From Lachnospiraceae bacterium (lineage in GTDB: Bacteria; Bacillota; Clostridia; Lachnospirales; Lachnospiraceae): a DNA stretch of 60,944 nt. Made by a program: the position numbers and the translations under genes. Numbering within the stretch: position 1 is the first letter of the stretch; each line of letters starts with the position of its first letter. The stretch covers positions 1 through 60,944 of the forward strand of contig JAILKC010000063.1 in the NCBI GenBank assembly GCA_024694055.1. Reading direction: 5' to 3'. This document shows, in pieces, positions 47,658 to 58,076 of this stretch. The notes beneath the pieces are model-generated. The model searched no databases. It worked only from the letters and a program-made list of their open reading frames with translations, and had not been told where the DNA came from.

Positions 47658-48773
47658 ATGTCAGGCTTTATTATCACCAGAGAACTGATCAAACGCATAT
47701 ATACCAAATATGACGCGTACATCAATCCTCTGCTTAAGTTTATATTCGCGCTCATTATCCTGTCTGTTGTTAACAGCAAGATAGGGTACATGGACAGATT
47801 GGACAATATCGCCATCGTATTGATAGCGGCTCTTTTGTGTTCTTTCATGCCTACACAGGTCATTGCGCTTATGACAGGTGTATTCATGATCCTGCACATG
47901 TATGCGCTGGCTTTGGAGTGTGCGTTGGTCTTTGGAGTACTTTTTTTTCTGATGTTCATCCTTTATGTCAGACTGGTGCCCAAGGAGACCATGGTAGTAT
48001 TGATCACTCCTGTACTGTATCTTCTTAAGATACCGTATGTGATGCCGGTGGCTGTGGGATTGTTCGGTGGACCGATGTCATTTGTTTCACTTGCGTTTGG
48101 AGTGGTGCTTGCCTGCTTTATAGAGTATGTACACAATAACGCGACGACGCTGACTTCGATGGAAGACGGCAATATAGTTGGCAGGATCACATTTGTTGTG
48201 GATGGGCTTTTGGGCAACAGAGCCATGCTCGCCATGATCATAGTCTTCAGTATCGTTCTTTTGCTGGTATATGTTTTGAGGCGCAGAGCAATAGATTACT
48301 CGTGGACATTGGCAGTGATCGCGGGCAGTATAGCTGAACTCGTACTGTTCCTTATATGCGACATCGCACTTAATCTTAATTATTCGCTCGGAGGTATCAT
48401 ATTTGGAAGCATTCTTGCCGCCGGCGTGGGATTGTTTTTACAGTTATTCTCATTCCATCTCGATTATAAGAGAGTTGAGAATGTTCAGTTTGAGGATGAT
48501 GACTATTATTACTATGTCAGAGCGGTGCCCAAGGTAAAGATGTCCGCAACTGACAGAAAGGTCAAAAAGGTTCAGCCCTCACAGTCAAGGCAGGCTTCCA
48601 GATCGACGCACAGTTCGCAGGCGGATCGTGCGGTCAGACATAGTGAAACAAGAAGTACGGCTTCGACAGCCAGAAGTATAAAAACTGAGCAGAATGCCGG
48701 AGCAACACCAGCAAAAGATAGTCAGAGGACAGTTCATACGGCCAACGGAGCTTCCAGAACCATCAACAGATAG
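47658..48773 (+). CDS. Polytopic membrane protein of unknown function with low-complexity cytosolic tail
   Basis: About 8-10 hydrophobic helices, then acidic/Tyr patch 'EDDDYYYYV' and Ser/Arg/Gln/Thr-rich tail. Confidence 0.65.
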   Translation: MSGFIITRELIKRIYTKYDAYINPLLKFIFALIILSVVNSKIGYMDRLDNIAIVLIAALLCSFMPTQVIALMTGVFMILHMYALALECALVFGVLFFLMFILYVRLVPKETMVVLITPVLYLLKIPYVMPVAVGLFGGPMSFVSLAFGVVLACFIEYVHNNATTLTSMEDGNIVGRITFVVDGLLGNRAMLAMIIVFSIVLLLVYVLRRRAIDYSWTLAVIAGSIAELVLFLICDIALNLNYSLGGIIFGSILAAGVGLFLQLFSFHLDYKRVENVQFEDDDYYYYVRAVPKVKMSATDRKVKKVQPSQSRQASRSTHSSQADRAVRHSETRSTASTARSIKTEQNAGATPAKDSQRTVHTANGASRTINR

Positions 48774-48808
48774 TATTAACCGGTTATATAAGACAGTAGA
48801 TTGTACAT

Positions 48809-49684
48809 ATGGAACAGATACGTGCATTTGCAGACAGATATCTAGTCAATCTGCACATACCATCAATTAAGATCACGGATATAGTCGAGATTCTCATTAT
48901 CTCATTTCTTGTCTATCACATAATGCTGTGGATCAAGAACACCAAGGCCTGGTCCCTTCTTAAGGGCGTGGCTCTTATTATGGTGTTCATTTTGCTTGCA
49001 GCGATATTTGAGATGAATACCATCATCTGGATAGTCAAAAATGTATTCTCCATAGCCATAATAGCGATCATAATAGTTCTTCAGCCGGAGCTTCGCAAAG
49101 CACTGGAAGAACTGGGACGCAAAAATATCCTGTCTTCAATATTCAATACCGGCAAGACTGAGACCGGTCTGTTTTCGGATGCGACGATCAGGGAGATTAC
49201 GAAAGCCTGTGTGGAGATGGGTAAGGTCAGGACAGGAGCACTTATCGTAGTCAGACAGACGGATAATCTCAATGAATACGAACAGACGGGCATAGCTGTT
49301 GATGCGATAGTTACCAATCAGCTCCTTATCAATATATTTGAGCACAACACGCCCCTTCATGACGGAGCGGTGATCATAGACGGAGACAGGATCACATCGG
49401 CCACGTGTTATCTTCCTCTGTCCGATAATATGATGCTGTCCAAGGAACTTGGAACAAGACACAGAGCAGGCGTGGGCATGTCAGAAGCCACTGACTCCAT
49501 GACTGTGATCGTATCCGAAGAGACGGGTGCCATAAGTGTGGCATATAAGGGAGAACTTACGAGAGGCCTCGGAGCGGAGGAGCTTGAGGTCAAACTTGAG
49601 AGTATACAGAATAAACAGACTGACGATAAGAAGAAGGGCCTGTGGAAGGGAAGAGGTATCAAGAATGAAGCAAAAGCTAACTGA
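48809..49684 (+). CDS. cdaA: Diadenylate cyclase CdaA (DAC domain)
   Basis: 'FEHNTPLHDGAVIIDGDRITSATCYLPLSDN...LGTRHRAGVGMSEATDSMTVIVSEETGAISVA'; three N-term TM helices. Confidence 0.96.
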   Translation: MEQIRAFADRYLVNLHIPSIKITDIVEILIISFLVYHIMLWIKNTKAWSLLKGVALIMVFILLAAIFEMNTIIWIVKNVFSIAIIAIIIVLQPELRKALEELGRKNILSSIFNTGKTETGLFSDATIREITKACVEMGKVRTGALIVVRQTDNLNEYEQTGIAVDAIVTNQLLINIFEHNTPLHDGAVIIDGDRITSATCYLPLSDNMMLSKELGTRHRAGVGMSEATDSMTVIVSEETGAISVAYKGELTRGLGAEELEVKLESIQNKQTDDKKKGLWKGRGIKNEAKAN

Positions 49685-50930
49685 TAACATGGGCCTCAAG
49701 ATACTGGCAGTCCTCTTCTCCATTGTATTGTGGCTCATTGCAATCAATATCACGGATCCTGTTACGCAGGACAGTTATAATGTCACCGTTCAGCTTCAGA
49801 ACCTTAACAGCCTGACGGCTTCCGGCAAATATGTCGAGATACTGGATGGAACAGACAGCATTCGGGTGACGGTAAGGGGAAGCAGAACTGTGCTTTCATC
49901 ATTCTCCGAGAAGAATATCGTTGCCACGGCTGATGTCAGCAAGATGAACTCTGATTCACAGGTGCCCATAGATTTAAGCACCACGCGAATCAGTGACAAA
50001 ATTGAGAGCATTAAGTCCGACAAGCAATTCGTGCAGTTAAGTGTTGAGAATGTGGGCAAACAACAGATACCCATCAGTGTCAAGGTACAGAATGAACCCA
50101 GTGATGGATACATACTCGGATCTGCTACGACAGCTCAGAACGTGGTCATAATATCCGGTCCGGAATCTTTGGTCAACAAGGTATCTTATGCTGCTGTTGA
50201 GATCAATGTGGATGGTGCGACCAGCGATGTCAATATATCTCTGCCAATACATCTGTATGATTCGGAAGATGATATAGTCGACAGTACCAAGATCACAATG
50301 AGCATGGGTGAAGTCAATACAACGGCTTCCGTACTTCAAACCAAACAGCTTCCGATCATCTGCGGAGTGACAGGCAGCATACTGGACGGTTATGCTCTTA
50401 CGGGACAGATCGTATGCGAGCCGGATACGATCACTGTGGCAGGCAGAAGTGCACAGGTCAAGAATCTTTCATCAATAGAGATATCCGATGCGATAGATGT
50501 CACCGGATATGACAACAGTGTCACCAAACAGATCGATATCAGGAATTACATACCGAGCGGACTTACGCTTGTAGGCGGCAATGAAGCAGGTATGATAAGC
50601 GTGACCGCATATATAGAGAAGGAAGTTGAGCGAGAGTTCTCCGTACCTATTAACAAGATCCATATAACCGGCACTCCGGAAGGATATTCTGCAGAACTCG
50701 CCGAACATGATGATTATGTGGATATCACCTTAAGGGGTCTGAGTTCGTTGCTTGACAGTGTTGATCCGGACAATATAGTCGGTATAGTGGATGTGGACAA
50801 GTTCATGAAGGATGAGAAGATTTCAGAACTGACAAGCGGCAATTACATGATGCAGGTTGAATTTACACTTCCTGACGGAATCAAGGCTGCAAAGGAATAC
50901 AGACTGAGAGTTAAGACAACGGAAGAATAA
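49665..50930 (+). CDS. cdaR: YbbR-domain protein CdaR (CdaA regulator)
   Basis: N-term TM 'NMGLKILAVLFSIVLWLIAINITDP'; repeated YbbR-like domains; between cdaA and glmM; overlaps cdaA. Confidence 0.9.
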   Translation: MKQKLTDNMGLKILAVLFSIVLWLIAINITDPVTQDSYNVTVQLQNLNSLTASGKYVEILDGTDSIRVTVRGSRTVLSSFSEKNIVATADVSKMNSDSQVPIDLSTTRISDKIESIKSDKQFVQLSVENVGKQQIPISVKVQNEPSDGYILGSATTAQNVVIISGPESLVNKVSYAAVEINVDGATSDVNISLPIHLYDSEDDIVDSTKITMSMGEVNTTASVLQTKQLPIICGVTGSILDGYALTGQIVCEPDTITVAGRSAQVKNLSSIEISDAIDVTGYDNSVTKQIDIRNYIPSGLTLVGGNEAGMISVTAYIEKEVEREFSVPINKIHITGTPEGYSAELAEHDDYVDITLRGLSSLLDSVDPDNIVGIVDVDKFMKDEKISELTSGNYMMQVEFTLPDGIKAAKEYRLRVKTTEE

Positions 50931-50948
50931 ATCGAAACGGAGAAGATT

Positions 50949-52298
50949 ATGTCAAGATTATTTGGAACTGACGGAGTCAGAGGAGTAGCCAATGAGGAAC
51001 TGACTATAGATCTGGCTATGAAACTCGGTCAGGCAGGAGCTTATGTTCTCACCAAGGAACATGCCCATAAGCCTACCATTATGGTGGGATGTGATACGAG
51101 AATATCGGGGGATATGCTTGCCAACGCGCTTATGGCCGGCGTGTGCAGTGTTGGAGCAAATGCGGTGTATGTGGGAGTTATGCCTACACCGGCAGTAGCA
51201 TATCTCACCAAGAAATACAAGGTAGATGCGGGCGTTGTGATATCTGCATCACACAATCCCGTGGAATTTAACGGTATCAAATTCTTTGACGGTAACGGAT
51301 ACAAGCTCTCAGATGAACTGGAAGATGAGATAGAGGCTCTGATAAAGAGCAATATGAAGGATATAGCCTTTCCTACAGGTGCTCAGGTCGGCAAGATCAA
51401 GTATCGTACGGACGCGAGAGAAGAGTATATCAATCACTCCATCAAGGCAGTTCCCATCGATCTGACGGGATACAAGGTTGTGGTGGATTGTGCAGAGGGA
51501 GCCAGCTATTATACTTCCGTGGAAGCTATCAAAGAACTGGGAGCCACGGTGATACCGATACACAATATGCCGGACGGCACGAATATCAATGCCAACTGCG
51601 GCTCGACTCACATGGAAGAGCTTAAAGCCAGGGTAGTATACGAAAAAGCCGATATCGGACTTGCCTTTGACGGTGATGCAGACAGGCTGTTGGCTGTGGA
51701 TGAGCTCGGTAATATAGTGGACGGCGATCAGATCATGGCCATCATCGGCAATCACATGAAGACTCAGGGCAATCTTAAGGGTGATACGATAGTAGTTACC
51801 GTGATGAGTAATCTTGGATTCACACTGATGGCCAAGGAGCGAGGAATCAATATTGAGACGACCAAGGTTGGTGACAGATATGTGCTTGAGCGCATGAGAG
51901 AGATTGATGCAAGCCTCGGTGGAGAGCAGTCGGGACACGTCATCTTCTTGGATGAGAACACTACAGGTGATGGATTGTTAAGCGCCCTTCATCTTTTACA
52001 GGTGTTGGTAGATACGGGCAAAAAACTTTCCGAACTGTCGAAGATCATGACTGTGCTTCCGCAGGCTTTGGTCAATGCGATGGTGCCCAATCATAAAAAA
52101 GAGAGTTATATGGACTATCCCGAGATCGCAGAGGCGATTGCCGCATTGGAGAACAAGTTCAAAGGTGAGGGAAGAGTGCTTATAAGACCTTCGGGCACGG
52201 AACCCAAAGTCAGGGTTATGATAGAGGGCAAAGATCAGGAAGAGATCACAAAGGATGCCAGGGAACTGGCTGAGCTGATTCAGAACACGATGCTTTAA
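50949..52298 (+). CDS. glmM: Phosphoglucosamine mutase
   Basis: '[16 protein letters not shown]'; '[16 protein letters not shown]'; '[15 protein letters not shown]'; '[16 protein letters not shown]'. Confidence 0.97.
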   Translation: MSRLFGTDGVRGVANEELTIDLAMKLGQAGAYVLTKEHAHKPTIMVGCDTRISGDMLANALMAGVCSVGANAVYVGVMPTPAVAYLTKKYKVDAGVVISASHNPVEFNGIKFFDGNGYKLSDELEDEIEALIKSNMKDIAFPTGAQVGKIKYRTDAREEYINHSIKAVPIDLTGYKVVVDCAEGASYYTSVEAIKELGATVIPIHNMPDGTNINANCGSTHMEELKARVVYEKADIGLAFDGDADRLLAVDELGNIVDGDQIMAIIGNHMKTQGNLKGDTIVVTVMSNLGFTLMAKERGINIETTKVGDRYVLERMREIDASLGGEQSGHVIFLDENTTGDGLLSALHLLQVLVDTGKKLSELSKIMTVLPQALVNAMVPNHKKESYMDYPEIAEAIAALENKFKGEGRVLIRPSGTEPKVRVMIEGKDQEEITKDARELAELIQNTML

Positions 52299-52389
52299 TG
52301 TGGCAATAGACAGAACAGGGCGTTCGTGATACAATAAATAACGGATAATTCGACGCATTAGCGCTGTCGATAAGGAGGTATATACAGGT

Positions 52390-52653
52390 ATGGTTAGTCA
52401 GAAGGTAGTGATCAAGAATCCAACTGGACTACATCTAAGACCTGCAGGCATCCTATGTAAGGAGGCCATGCAATTCAAATCACTTATTACATTTTCATTC
52501 AAGGAAACAACCGCCAATGCCAAGAGCGTACTGAGCGTCCTTGGGGCATGTGTTAAGTGTGGTGACGAGATCGAGATAGTATGTGACGGCGAGGATGAGG
52601 CTGATGCGCTAAAAGCATTGGTTACAGCCATAGAGAATGGTCTAGGAGAATAA
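52390..52653 (+). CDS. ptsH: HPr family phosphocarrier protein with intact His15 and Ser46
   Basis: 'NPTGLHLRPAGILCKEA' (His15); 'NAKSVLSVLGACVKCGDEIEI' (Ser46). Confidence 0.92.
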   Translation: MVSQKVVIKNPTGLHLRPAGILCKEAMQFKSLITFSFKETTANAKSVLSVLGACVKCGDEIEIVCDGEDEADALKALVTAIENGLGE

Positions 52654-52660
52654 AGATTGA

Positions 52661-52699
52661 GCCCACCTGCTCGCGGAGTATACAGCAGGTGGGCCTTTT
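52661..52699 (+). terminator. Rho-independent terminator after ptsH
   Basis: GCCCACCTGC...GCAGGTGGGC then CTTTTA. Confidence 0.8.
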
Positions 52700-52721
52700 A
52701 CTTTTTGTCTGGGAGGAAGAT

Positions 52722-54395
52722 ATGTTGAACTACAAGAGATACGAGAAAGCTCCGGTACTGAGTTTTCCCGAGAGAAAGTGGCCTGAGAGAGAGATTACGA
52801 AAGCACCTGTATGGTGCAGTGTGGACCTAAGAGACGGTAATCAGGCGCTTATAGATCCGATGCAGGTAGAGGAGAAGATAGAGTTCTTCAATTATCTGAT
52901 CAAGCTTGGCTTTAAGGAGATAGAGATAGGTTTTCCCTCCGCCAGTCAGATAGAGTTTGATTTTCTTCGTCAGCTTGTTGACCGCAAACTGATACCCGAT
53001 GATGTGTGGGTGCAGGTACTGGTACAGTGCCGCGAGGAACTGGTTGAGAGGACTTTTGAATCCATCGAAGGAATCAAGAACGTTATAGTACATATATACA
53101 ATTCGACTTCTACTCTTCAGAGGGAAGTTGTGTTCCACAAGAGCCGTGAGGAGATCATAGAGATCGCGATAGAAGGTACACGCATGGTAAAAAGACGTGC
53201 GGCTGAATTCCCGGGCAATATCAGACTTGAATATTCTCCGGAGAGTTTCACGGGTACAGAGATGGATTTTGCGCTTGAGATATGTACGGCCGTACAGCGT
53301 GAATGGGGCGCTACGAAGGAGAATCCCATCATCATCAATCTTCCTTCGACTGTGGAGACCAATACACCGAATGTATACGCCGATGAGATCGAGTGGATGA
53401 ATAACCACTTCGAGAACAGAGAGAGCATTATCTTAAGTGTGCATCCGCATAATGACAGAGGTACGGGAATTGCCAGCTGTGAGCTTGCTCTTTTGGCAGG
53501 GGCCGAGAGAGTTGAAGGAACACTTTTCGGTAACGGAGAAAGGACCGGTAATCTCGATATAATGGTCGTAGCATACAATATGTTCTCACAGGGTGTTGAT
53601 CCTGAACTTGCGATAGAGCATATCAATGAAGCCATAGAGATATATGAGAGATGTTGTAAGATCCCGATACATCCGAGACATCCGTATGCGGGCAAGCTTG
53701 TGTTTACAGCATTTTCGGGCAGCCATCAGGATGCCATCAATAAAGGTGTTCAGGCACTTAGGGAGAGCAGAAGTCCGATATGGAAGGTTCCGTATCTTCC
53801 GATAGATCCGGCCGACATCGGCAGGGAGTACGAACCGATAGTGCGTATCAACAGCCAGTCCGGCAAGGGCGGCGTGGCATTTATCATGGACACATACTTC
53901 GGTTACAAGCTTCCCAAGGCCATGCACAAAGAATTTGCCAATGTTATACAGGCACTTTCGGAGAAGCAGGGTGAGGTATCTCCGGAAGAGATCAATGCAG
54001 CTTTCAGAGCCGAATATATCGAGCGCAAAGAACCGCTTCATTTCTTAAAACTTAAGGTTGATGACCTCAGTGCAGGTGAAGATTCAAGCTTTGATACGCA
54101 TGTAGCGGTTACATATACCGAATATGGCAAAGAGAAGATAGCAGAGGGCGTAGGCAACGGTCCTATCGATGCCGTTAAGCGTGCCATATCCGAAGTGCTC
54201 AATCTTGATATCAAGATCCTGGATTACTCGGAGCATGCATTGCAGGCAGGATCAAATTCCAAGGCTGCGGCATATATACATCTGCTCGATGTCAATACCG
54301 GCAATGTTACTTATGGTGTGGGTGAGAGCAGTAATATTACAAGAGCTTCAGTCAGAGCGATATTCTCGGCAATAAACAGATTGAACTTAGTATAG
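52722..54395 (+). CDS. leuA: 2-isopropylmalate synthase (long LeuA form)
   Basis: 'RKWPEREITKAPVWCSVDLRDGNQALIDPM'; 'VHPHNDRGTGIASCELALLAGAERVEGTLFGNGERTGN'; LeuA dimer/allosteric C-term. Confidence 0.95.
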   Translation: MLNYKRYEKAPVLSFPERKWPEREITKAPVWCSVDLRDGNQALIDPMQVEEKIEFFNYLIKLGFKEIEIGFPSASQIEFDFLRQLVDRKLIPDDVWVQVLVQCREELVERTFESIEGIKNVIVHIYNSTSTLQREVVFHKSREEIIEIAIEGTRMVKRRAAEFPGNIRLEYSPESFTGTEMDFALEICTAVQREWGATKENPIIINLPSTVETNTPNVYADEIEWMNNHFENRESIILSVHPHNDRGTGIASCELALLAGAERVEGTLFGNGERTGNLDIMVVAYNMFSQGVDPELAIEHINEAIEIYERCCKIPIHPRHPYAGKLVFTAFSGSHQDAINKGVQALRESRSPIWKVPYLPIDPADIGREYEPIVRINSQSGKGGVAFIMDTYFGYKLPKAMHKEFANVIQALSEKQGEVSPEEINAAFRAEYIERKEPLHFLKLKVDDLSAGEDSSFDTHVAVTYTEYGKEKIAEGVGNGPIDAVKRAISEVLNLDIKILDYSEHALQAGSNSKAAAYIHLLDVNTGNVTYGVGESSNITRASVRAIFSAINRLNLV

Positions 54396-54430
54396 AGACA
54401 GAGATCAGAAGTGCTCGTCAGGAGGTGCGT

Positions 54431-55504
54431 ATGAAGAGAATCGGTATGTTAACAAGCGGCGGAGATTGTCAGGCATTGAATGCAGCCATGAGAGGAGTGG
54501 TCAAATCACTGCTTAACAGCGGACAGGATGTTGAGATCTACGGTTTCCTGAACGGATATAAGGGACTGATCTACGGCGATTTCAAGATGCTGACAGGTAA
54601 GGATTTCTCCGGAATACTTACGGTCGGCGGAACGATACTCGGGAGCAGCCGTACACCATTTAAGACCATAAAAGATCCTGATGAAAATGGCCTTAATAAG
54701 GTTGAAGCCATGAAGCAGAACTATCATAAGCTTCAGCTTGACTGTCTTGTAATTCTGGGAGGAAACGGTACACACAAGACTGCCAATCTCTTAAGACAGG
54801 AAGGACTTAATGTAGTTACCCTTCCCAAGACCATAGACAATGACTTATACGGAACCGACATGACTTTCGGATTCCAGAGTGCCGTAGACATAGCTACGGA
54901 TTGCATCGATTGCATACATACGACTGCAGCATCGCATGGACGTATATTCATAGTGGAAGTTATGGGACACAAGGTTGGATATCTGACATTGAATGCCGGC
55001 ATGGCAGGCGGAGCGGATATCATACTTATTCCTGAGATACCTTATGATATAGACAAGATAGTAGACGCAGTCAAGCAGCGTGAGAAGAACGGAAGCAAGT
55101 TCACGATAATAGCGGTTGCCGAAGGTGCGATCAGCAAGGAAGATGCTAAGCTTAGTAAAAAAGAATATCAGAAGAAGCTTGAAAAGAGAAAATATCCTTC
55201 TGTTTCATACGAAGTAGCGGCACAGATACTTGAGAAGACCGGACAGGAAGTCAGGGTTACGGTTCCCGGACACACTCAGAGAGGTGGAAGTCCCTGCCCT
55301 TATGACAGAGTGTTTGCAAGTCGTCTCGGTGCTGAAGCAGGCAAGCTTATACTTGCAGGTGAATACGGATTCATGGTCGGATATCGCAACAGAGAGATCG
55401 TTAAGGTGCCGTTAGAAGATGTAGCAGGTAAGCTTAAGATGCTTGATCCGGAATCTACCATCATCAAGGAAGCCAAGATGTTAGGCATAAGCTTTGGTGA
55501 CTGA
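54431..55504 (+). CDS. pfkA: 6-phosphofructokinase (group III-like)
   Basis: 'MLTSGGDCQALNAAMRGVV'; 'ILGGNGTHKTANLL'; 'PKTIDNDLYGTDMTFGF'; 'LNAGMAGGAD'; 'QRGGSPCPYDR'. Confidence 0.93.
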   Translation: MKRIGMLTSGGDCQALNAAMRGVVKSLLNSGQDVEIYGFLNGYKGLIYGDFKMLTGKDFSGILTVGGTILGSSRTPFKTIKDPDENGLNKVEAMKQNYHKLQLDCLVILGGNGTHKTANLLRQEGLNVVTLPKTIDNDLYGTDMTFGFQSAVDIATDCIDCIHTTAASHGRIFIVEVMGHKVGYLTLNAGMAGGADIILIPEIPYDIDKIVDAVKQREKNGSKFTIIAVAEGAISKEDAKLSKKEYQKKLEKRKYPSVSYEVAAQILEKTGQEVRVTVPGHTQRGGSPCPYDRVFASRLGAEAGKLILAGEYGFMVGYRNREIVKVPLEDVAGKLKMLDPESTIIKEAKMLGISFGD

Positions 55505-55532
55505 TTCATATTTTAGCCAGTGGAGTGACTAA

Positions 55533-57119
55533 ATGTCATATGTAGCTCTTTATCGTAAGTTTCGTCCTGACAATTTCGGCGATGTAAAAGGCCAGGATCA
55601 TATAGTTACGACATTAAAGAATCAAATACTGTCCGGAAGAATAGGCCATGCTTATCTTTTTTGCGGTACCAGAGGAACCGGTAAGACGACCATGGCCAAG
55701 CTGATGGCCAGGGCTGTTAACTGTGATAATCCCAAGGACGGCAATCCATGCGGTGAATGTGCCTCATGTAAGGCAATAGCTGCGGGAGCATCCATGAGCG
55801 TGGTGGAGATTGATGCGGCATCCAATAACGGTGTTGATAATGTCAGGGAGATAATCGATGAGGTTGCATTCCCTCCGGCAGATGCGAAATACCGTGTGTA
55901 CATAATCGATGAGGTACACATGCTCTCTCCCGGAGCATTTAATGCTTTGCTCAAGACGCTTGAAGAACCACCCTTGTACTGCATATTTATTTTGGCGACT
56001 ACAGACCCTCAGAAGATCCCTGTCACGATCCTGTCAAGATGTCAGAGGTATGACTTCAGACGTATCACCACTGATGTCATCGCGAACAGGCTTGAGGAAC
56101 TCACTGCCATAGAGAATGTGGGCGCTGAGCCCAGAGCCTTAAGATACATAGCCAAGGCGGCTGACGGCTCAATGCGCGACGCTTTAAGCCTGCTTGACCA
56201 GTGTATAGCATTTCATTACGGCGAGACGCTTACTCTTGATATGGCCCTTGATGTGCTTGGTGCCGTAGATTCGGAAGTGTTTAGCAATATGTATCGCAAG
56301 GTACTGGATCGAGATGTTATGGGATGCTTAAGTGTTCTGGACCGTGCCGTATCACAGGGAAGAGATCTTGTTCAGTTTGTCAATGATTTTATAGGTTACA
56401 TGCGTAATGTTCTCATAGTAACGAGTACTGAGAATCCATGGGATATTCTGGATGTTTCCGATGAAAACAGGCAGCGACTGTCTGAAGAAGCCGAAAGAAG
56501 CGATCTTACTGTTGTAATGCGATACATAAAAGTCTTTTCTTCTTTGGCCAATGAGATCAGATATTCAGCATCCAAAAGAATTTTAATAGAGACTGCACTT
56601 ATAAGATTATGTAAACCCGAAATGAAAACGGATCAGGCTGCACTTTTGGACAGGGTACGCGCACTGGAAGATAAGATCGCCAAGGGATTGGTGGTAGCAT
56701 CTGCCGCTCCGGCGATGGTGGACGGATCGACTTCAAAAGAACCTGTGAAGCCTGTGGAACTGCCCAAGGCTCTTCCGGAGGATGTGGAGTCGGTTGTTGA
56801 TAACTGGAGCAGAATGGTATCAGGTATGGAAGGTCTGCTTAAGACCATGTTAAAGGGTACTTATCCTTCCGTTACATCCGACAACAGACTTAAGATAGTA
56901 GCGTGCAACAAGCTTGCGGCGGACAAACTCTCAGAAGAAGGGACCGCAGCGGAACTTAAGGAAGTTTTGCAGAAATACACCGGAAAAGACATTGATTTTG
57001 TAACTGAATTTATGCCGGATGAAAGTACAAGAGAGGCTGTAAGCCCCAATTTACTGGCGCTTAAGAATATTAATGCAGATATAGAGACGGAGAATTTTGA
57101 GGAGGAGGACTATGTCTAA
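55533..57119 (+). CDS. dnaX: DNA polymerase III subunit gamma/tau
   Basis: 'YRKFRPDNFGDVKGQDHIVTTLKNQI'; 'FCGTRGTGKTTMAKLMARAVNC'; Zn CxxC; 'IIDEVHMLSPGAFNALLKTLEEPP'. Confidence 0.97.
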   Translation: MSYVALYRKFRPDNFGDVKGQDHIVTTLKNQILSGRIGHAYLFCGTRGTGKTTMAKLMARAVNCDNPKDGNPCGECASCKAIAAGASMSVVEIDAASNNGVDNVREIIDEVAFPPADAKYRVYIIDEVHMLSPGAFNALLKTLEEPPLYCIFILATTDPQKIPVTILSRCQRYDFRRITTDVIANRLEELTAIENVGAEPRALRYIAKAADGSMRDALSLLDQCIAFHYGETLTLDMALDVLGAVDSEVFSNMYRKVLDRDVMGCLSVLDRAVSQGRDLVQFVNDFIGYMRNVLIVTSTENPWDILDVSDENRQRLSEEAERSDLTVVMRYIKVFSSLANEIRYSASKRILIETALIRLCKPEMKTDQAALLDRVRALEDKIAKGLVVASAAPAMVDGSTSKEPVKPVELPKALPEDVESVVDNWSRMVSGMEGLLKTMLKGTYPSVTSDNRLKIVACNKLAADKLSEEGTAAELKEVLQKYTGKDIDFVTEFMPDESTREAVSPNLLALKNINADIETENFEEEDYV

Positions 57120-57456
57120 AAGAGGAGGATTTCCCGGTGGCGGTATGCCGGGTAATATGAATAATCTCATGAAGCAGGCGCAGCGCATGCAGCGTCAGAT
57201 GGAGGAGAACCAGAAGAATCTGGAGGCATCGGAGTATACGGCCAAGGCCGGTGGCGGTGCGGTTGAGGTGACCGTGACGGGTAAGAAGGAGATAAAAAGT
57301 CTTACGCTTTCTCCCGATGTAGTTGATCCTGATGATATAGAGATGCTGCAGGATCTTATCGTGGCTGCTATCAATGAAGCTTTTTCTCAGGTCGATTCGG
57401 CTTCGGGAGAGGCAATGAGTAAGCTTACCGGTGGTCTTGGAGGCCTTCCTTTTTAA
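57112..57456 (+). CDS. YbaB/EbfC family nucleoid-associated protein
   Basis: 'NMNNLMKQAQRMQRQMEENQKNLEASEYTAKAGGGAVEVTVTGKKEIKSLTLSPDVVDPDDIEMLQDLI'; between dnaX and recR. Confidence 0.94.
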   Translation: MSKRGGFPGGGMPGNMNNLMKQAQRMQRQMEENQKNLEASEYTAKAGGGAVEVTVTGKKEIKSLTLSPDVVDPDDIEMLQDLIVAAINEAFSQVDSASGEAMSKLTGGLGGLPF

Positions 57457-58055
57457 TGGAACTGTACAGCGGACCCATTAATAAATTAATAGAGGAGCTG
57501 GCGGCGCTGCCCGGTATAGGGGAGAAATCAGCCAGTCGCCTTGCTTTTCATCTTATCAACATGCCCAAAGGCAAGGTGGAGCGCCTGGCGCGTACCATAC
57601 TGGAGGCCAAGGAAAAGGTATGTTATTGCCGTGAGTGCTACACCCTTACGGATGAGGATATCTGTCCGGTGTGTGCCAATGAAAAAAGAGACCATTCTAC
57701 CATAATGGTGGTGGAGAACAGCAGAGATCTTGCGGCATATGAAAAGACCGGAAAGTATACGGGAGTATATCATGTTCTTCATGGAGCGATATCTCCGATG
57801 CTTGGCGTGGGCCCCGGGGATATTAAACTCAAGGAACTGATCGAGAGACTCTCATCGGACGAGATCAAAGAAGTCATCATCGCTACCAATTCAAGTCTTG
57901 AAGGAGAGACCACGGCGATGTATATCAATAAGCTTATTAAGCCGACGGGGATCAGGGTTACAAGAATAGCAAGCGGAGTACCGGTGGGCGGAGATCTTGA
58001 GTGTATAGATGAAGTTACGCTTTTAAGAGCACTTGAAGGAAGAACAGAACTGTAG
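57456..58055 (+). CDS. recR: Recombination mediator protein RecR
   Basis: 'LPGIGEKSASRLAFHLI'; Zn 'CRECYTLTDEDICPVC'; Toprim. Confidence 0.97.
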   Translation: MELYSGPINKLIEELAALPGIGEKSASRLAFHLINMPKGKVERLARTILEAKEKVCYCRECYTLTDEDICPVCANEKRDHSTIMVVENSRDLAAYEKTGKYTGVYHVLHGAISPMLGVGPGDIKLKELIERLSSDEIKEVIIATNSSLEGETTAMYINKLIKPTGIRVTRIASGVPVGGDLECIDEVTLLRALEGRTEL

Positions 58056-58076
58056 AAGTGAACAGGAGAGGACAAT

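Noticed and set aside
52653-52722. Possible T-box or leader attenuator for leuA
   Set aside because: Only about 70 bp between ptsH and leuA, with a simple terminator and no room for T-box domains.
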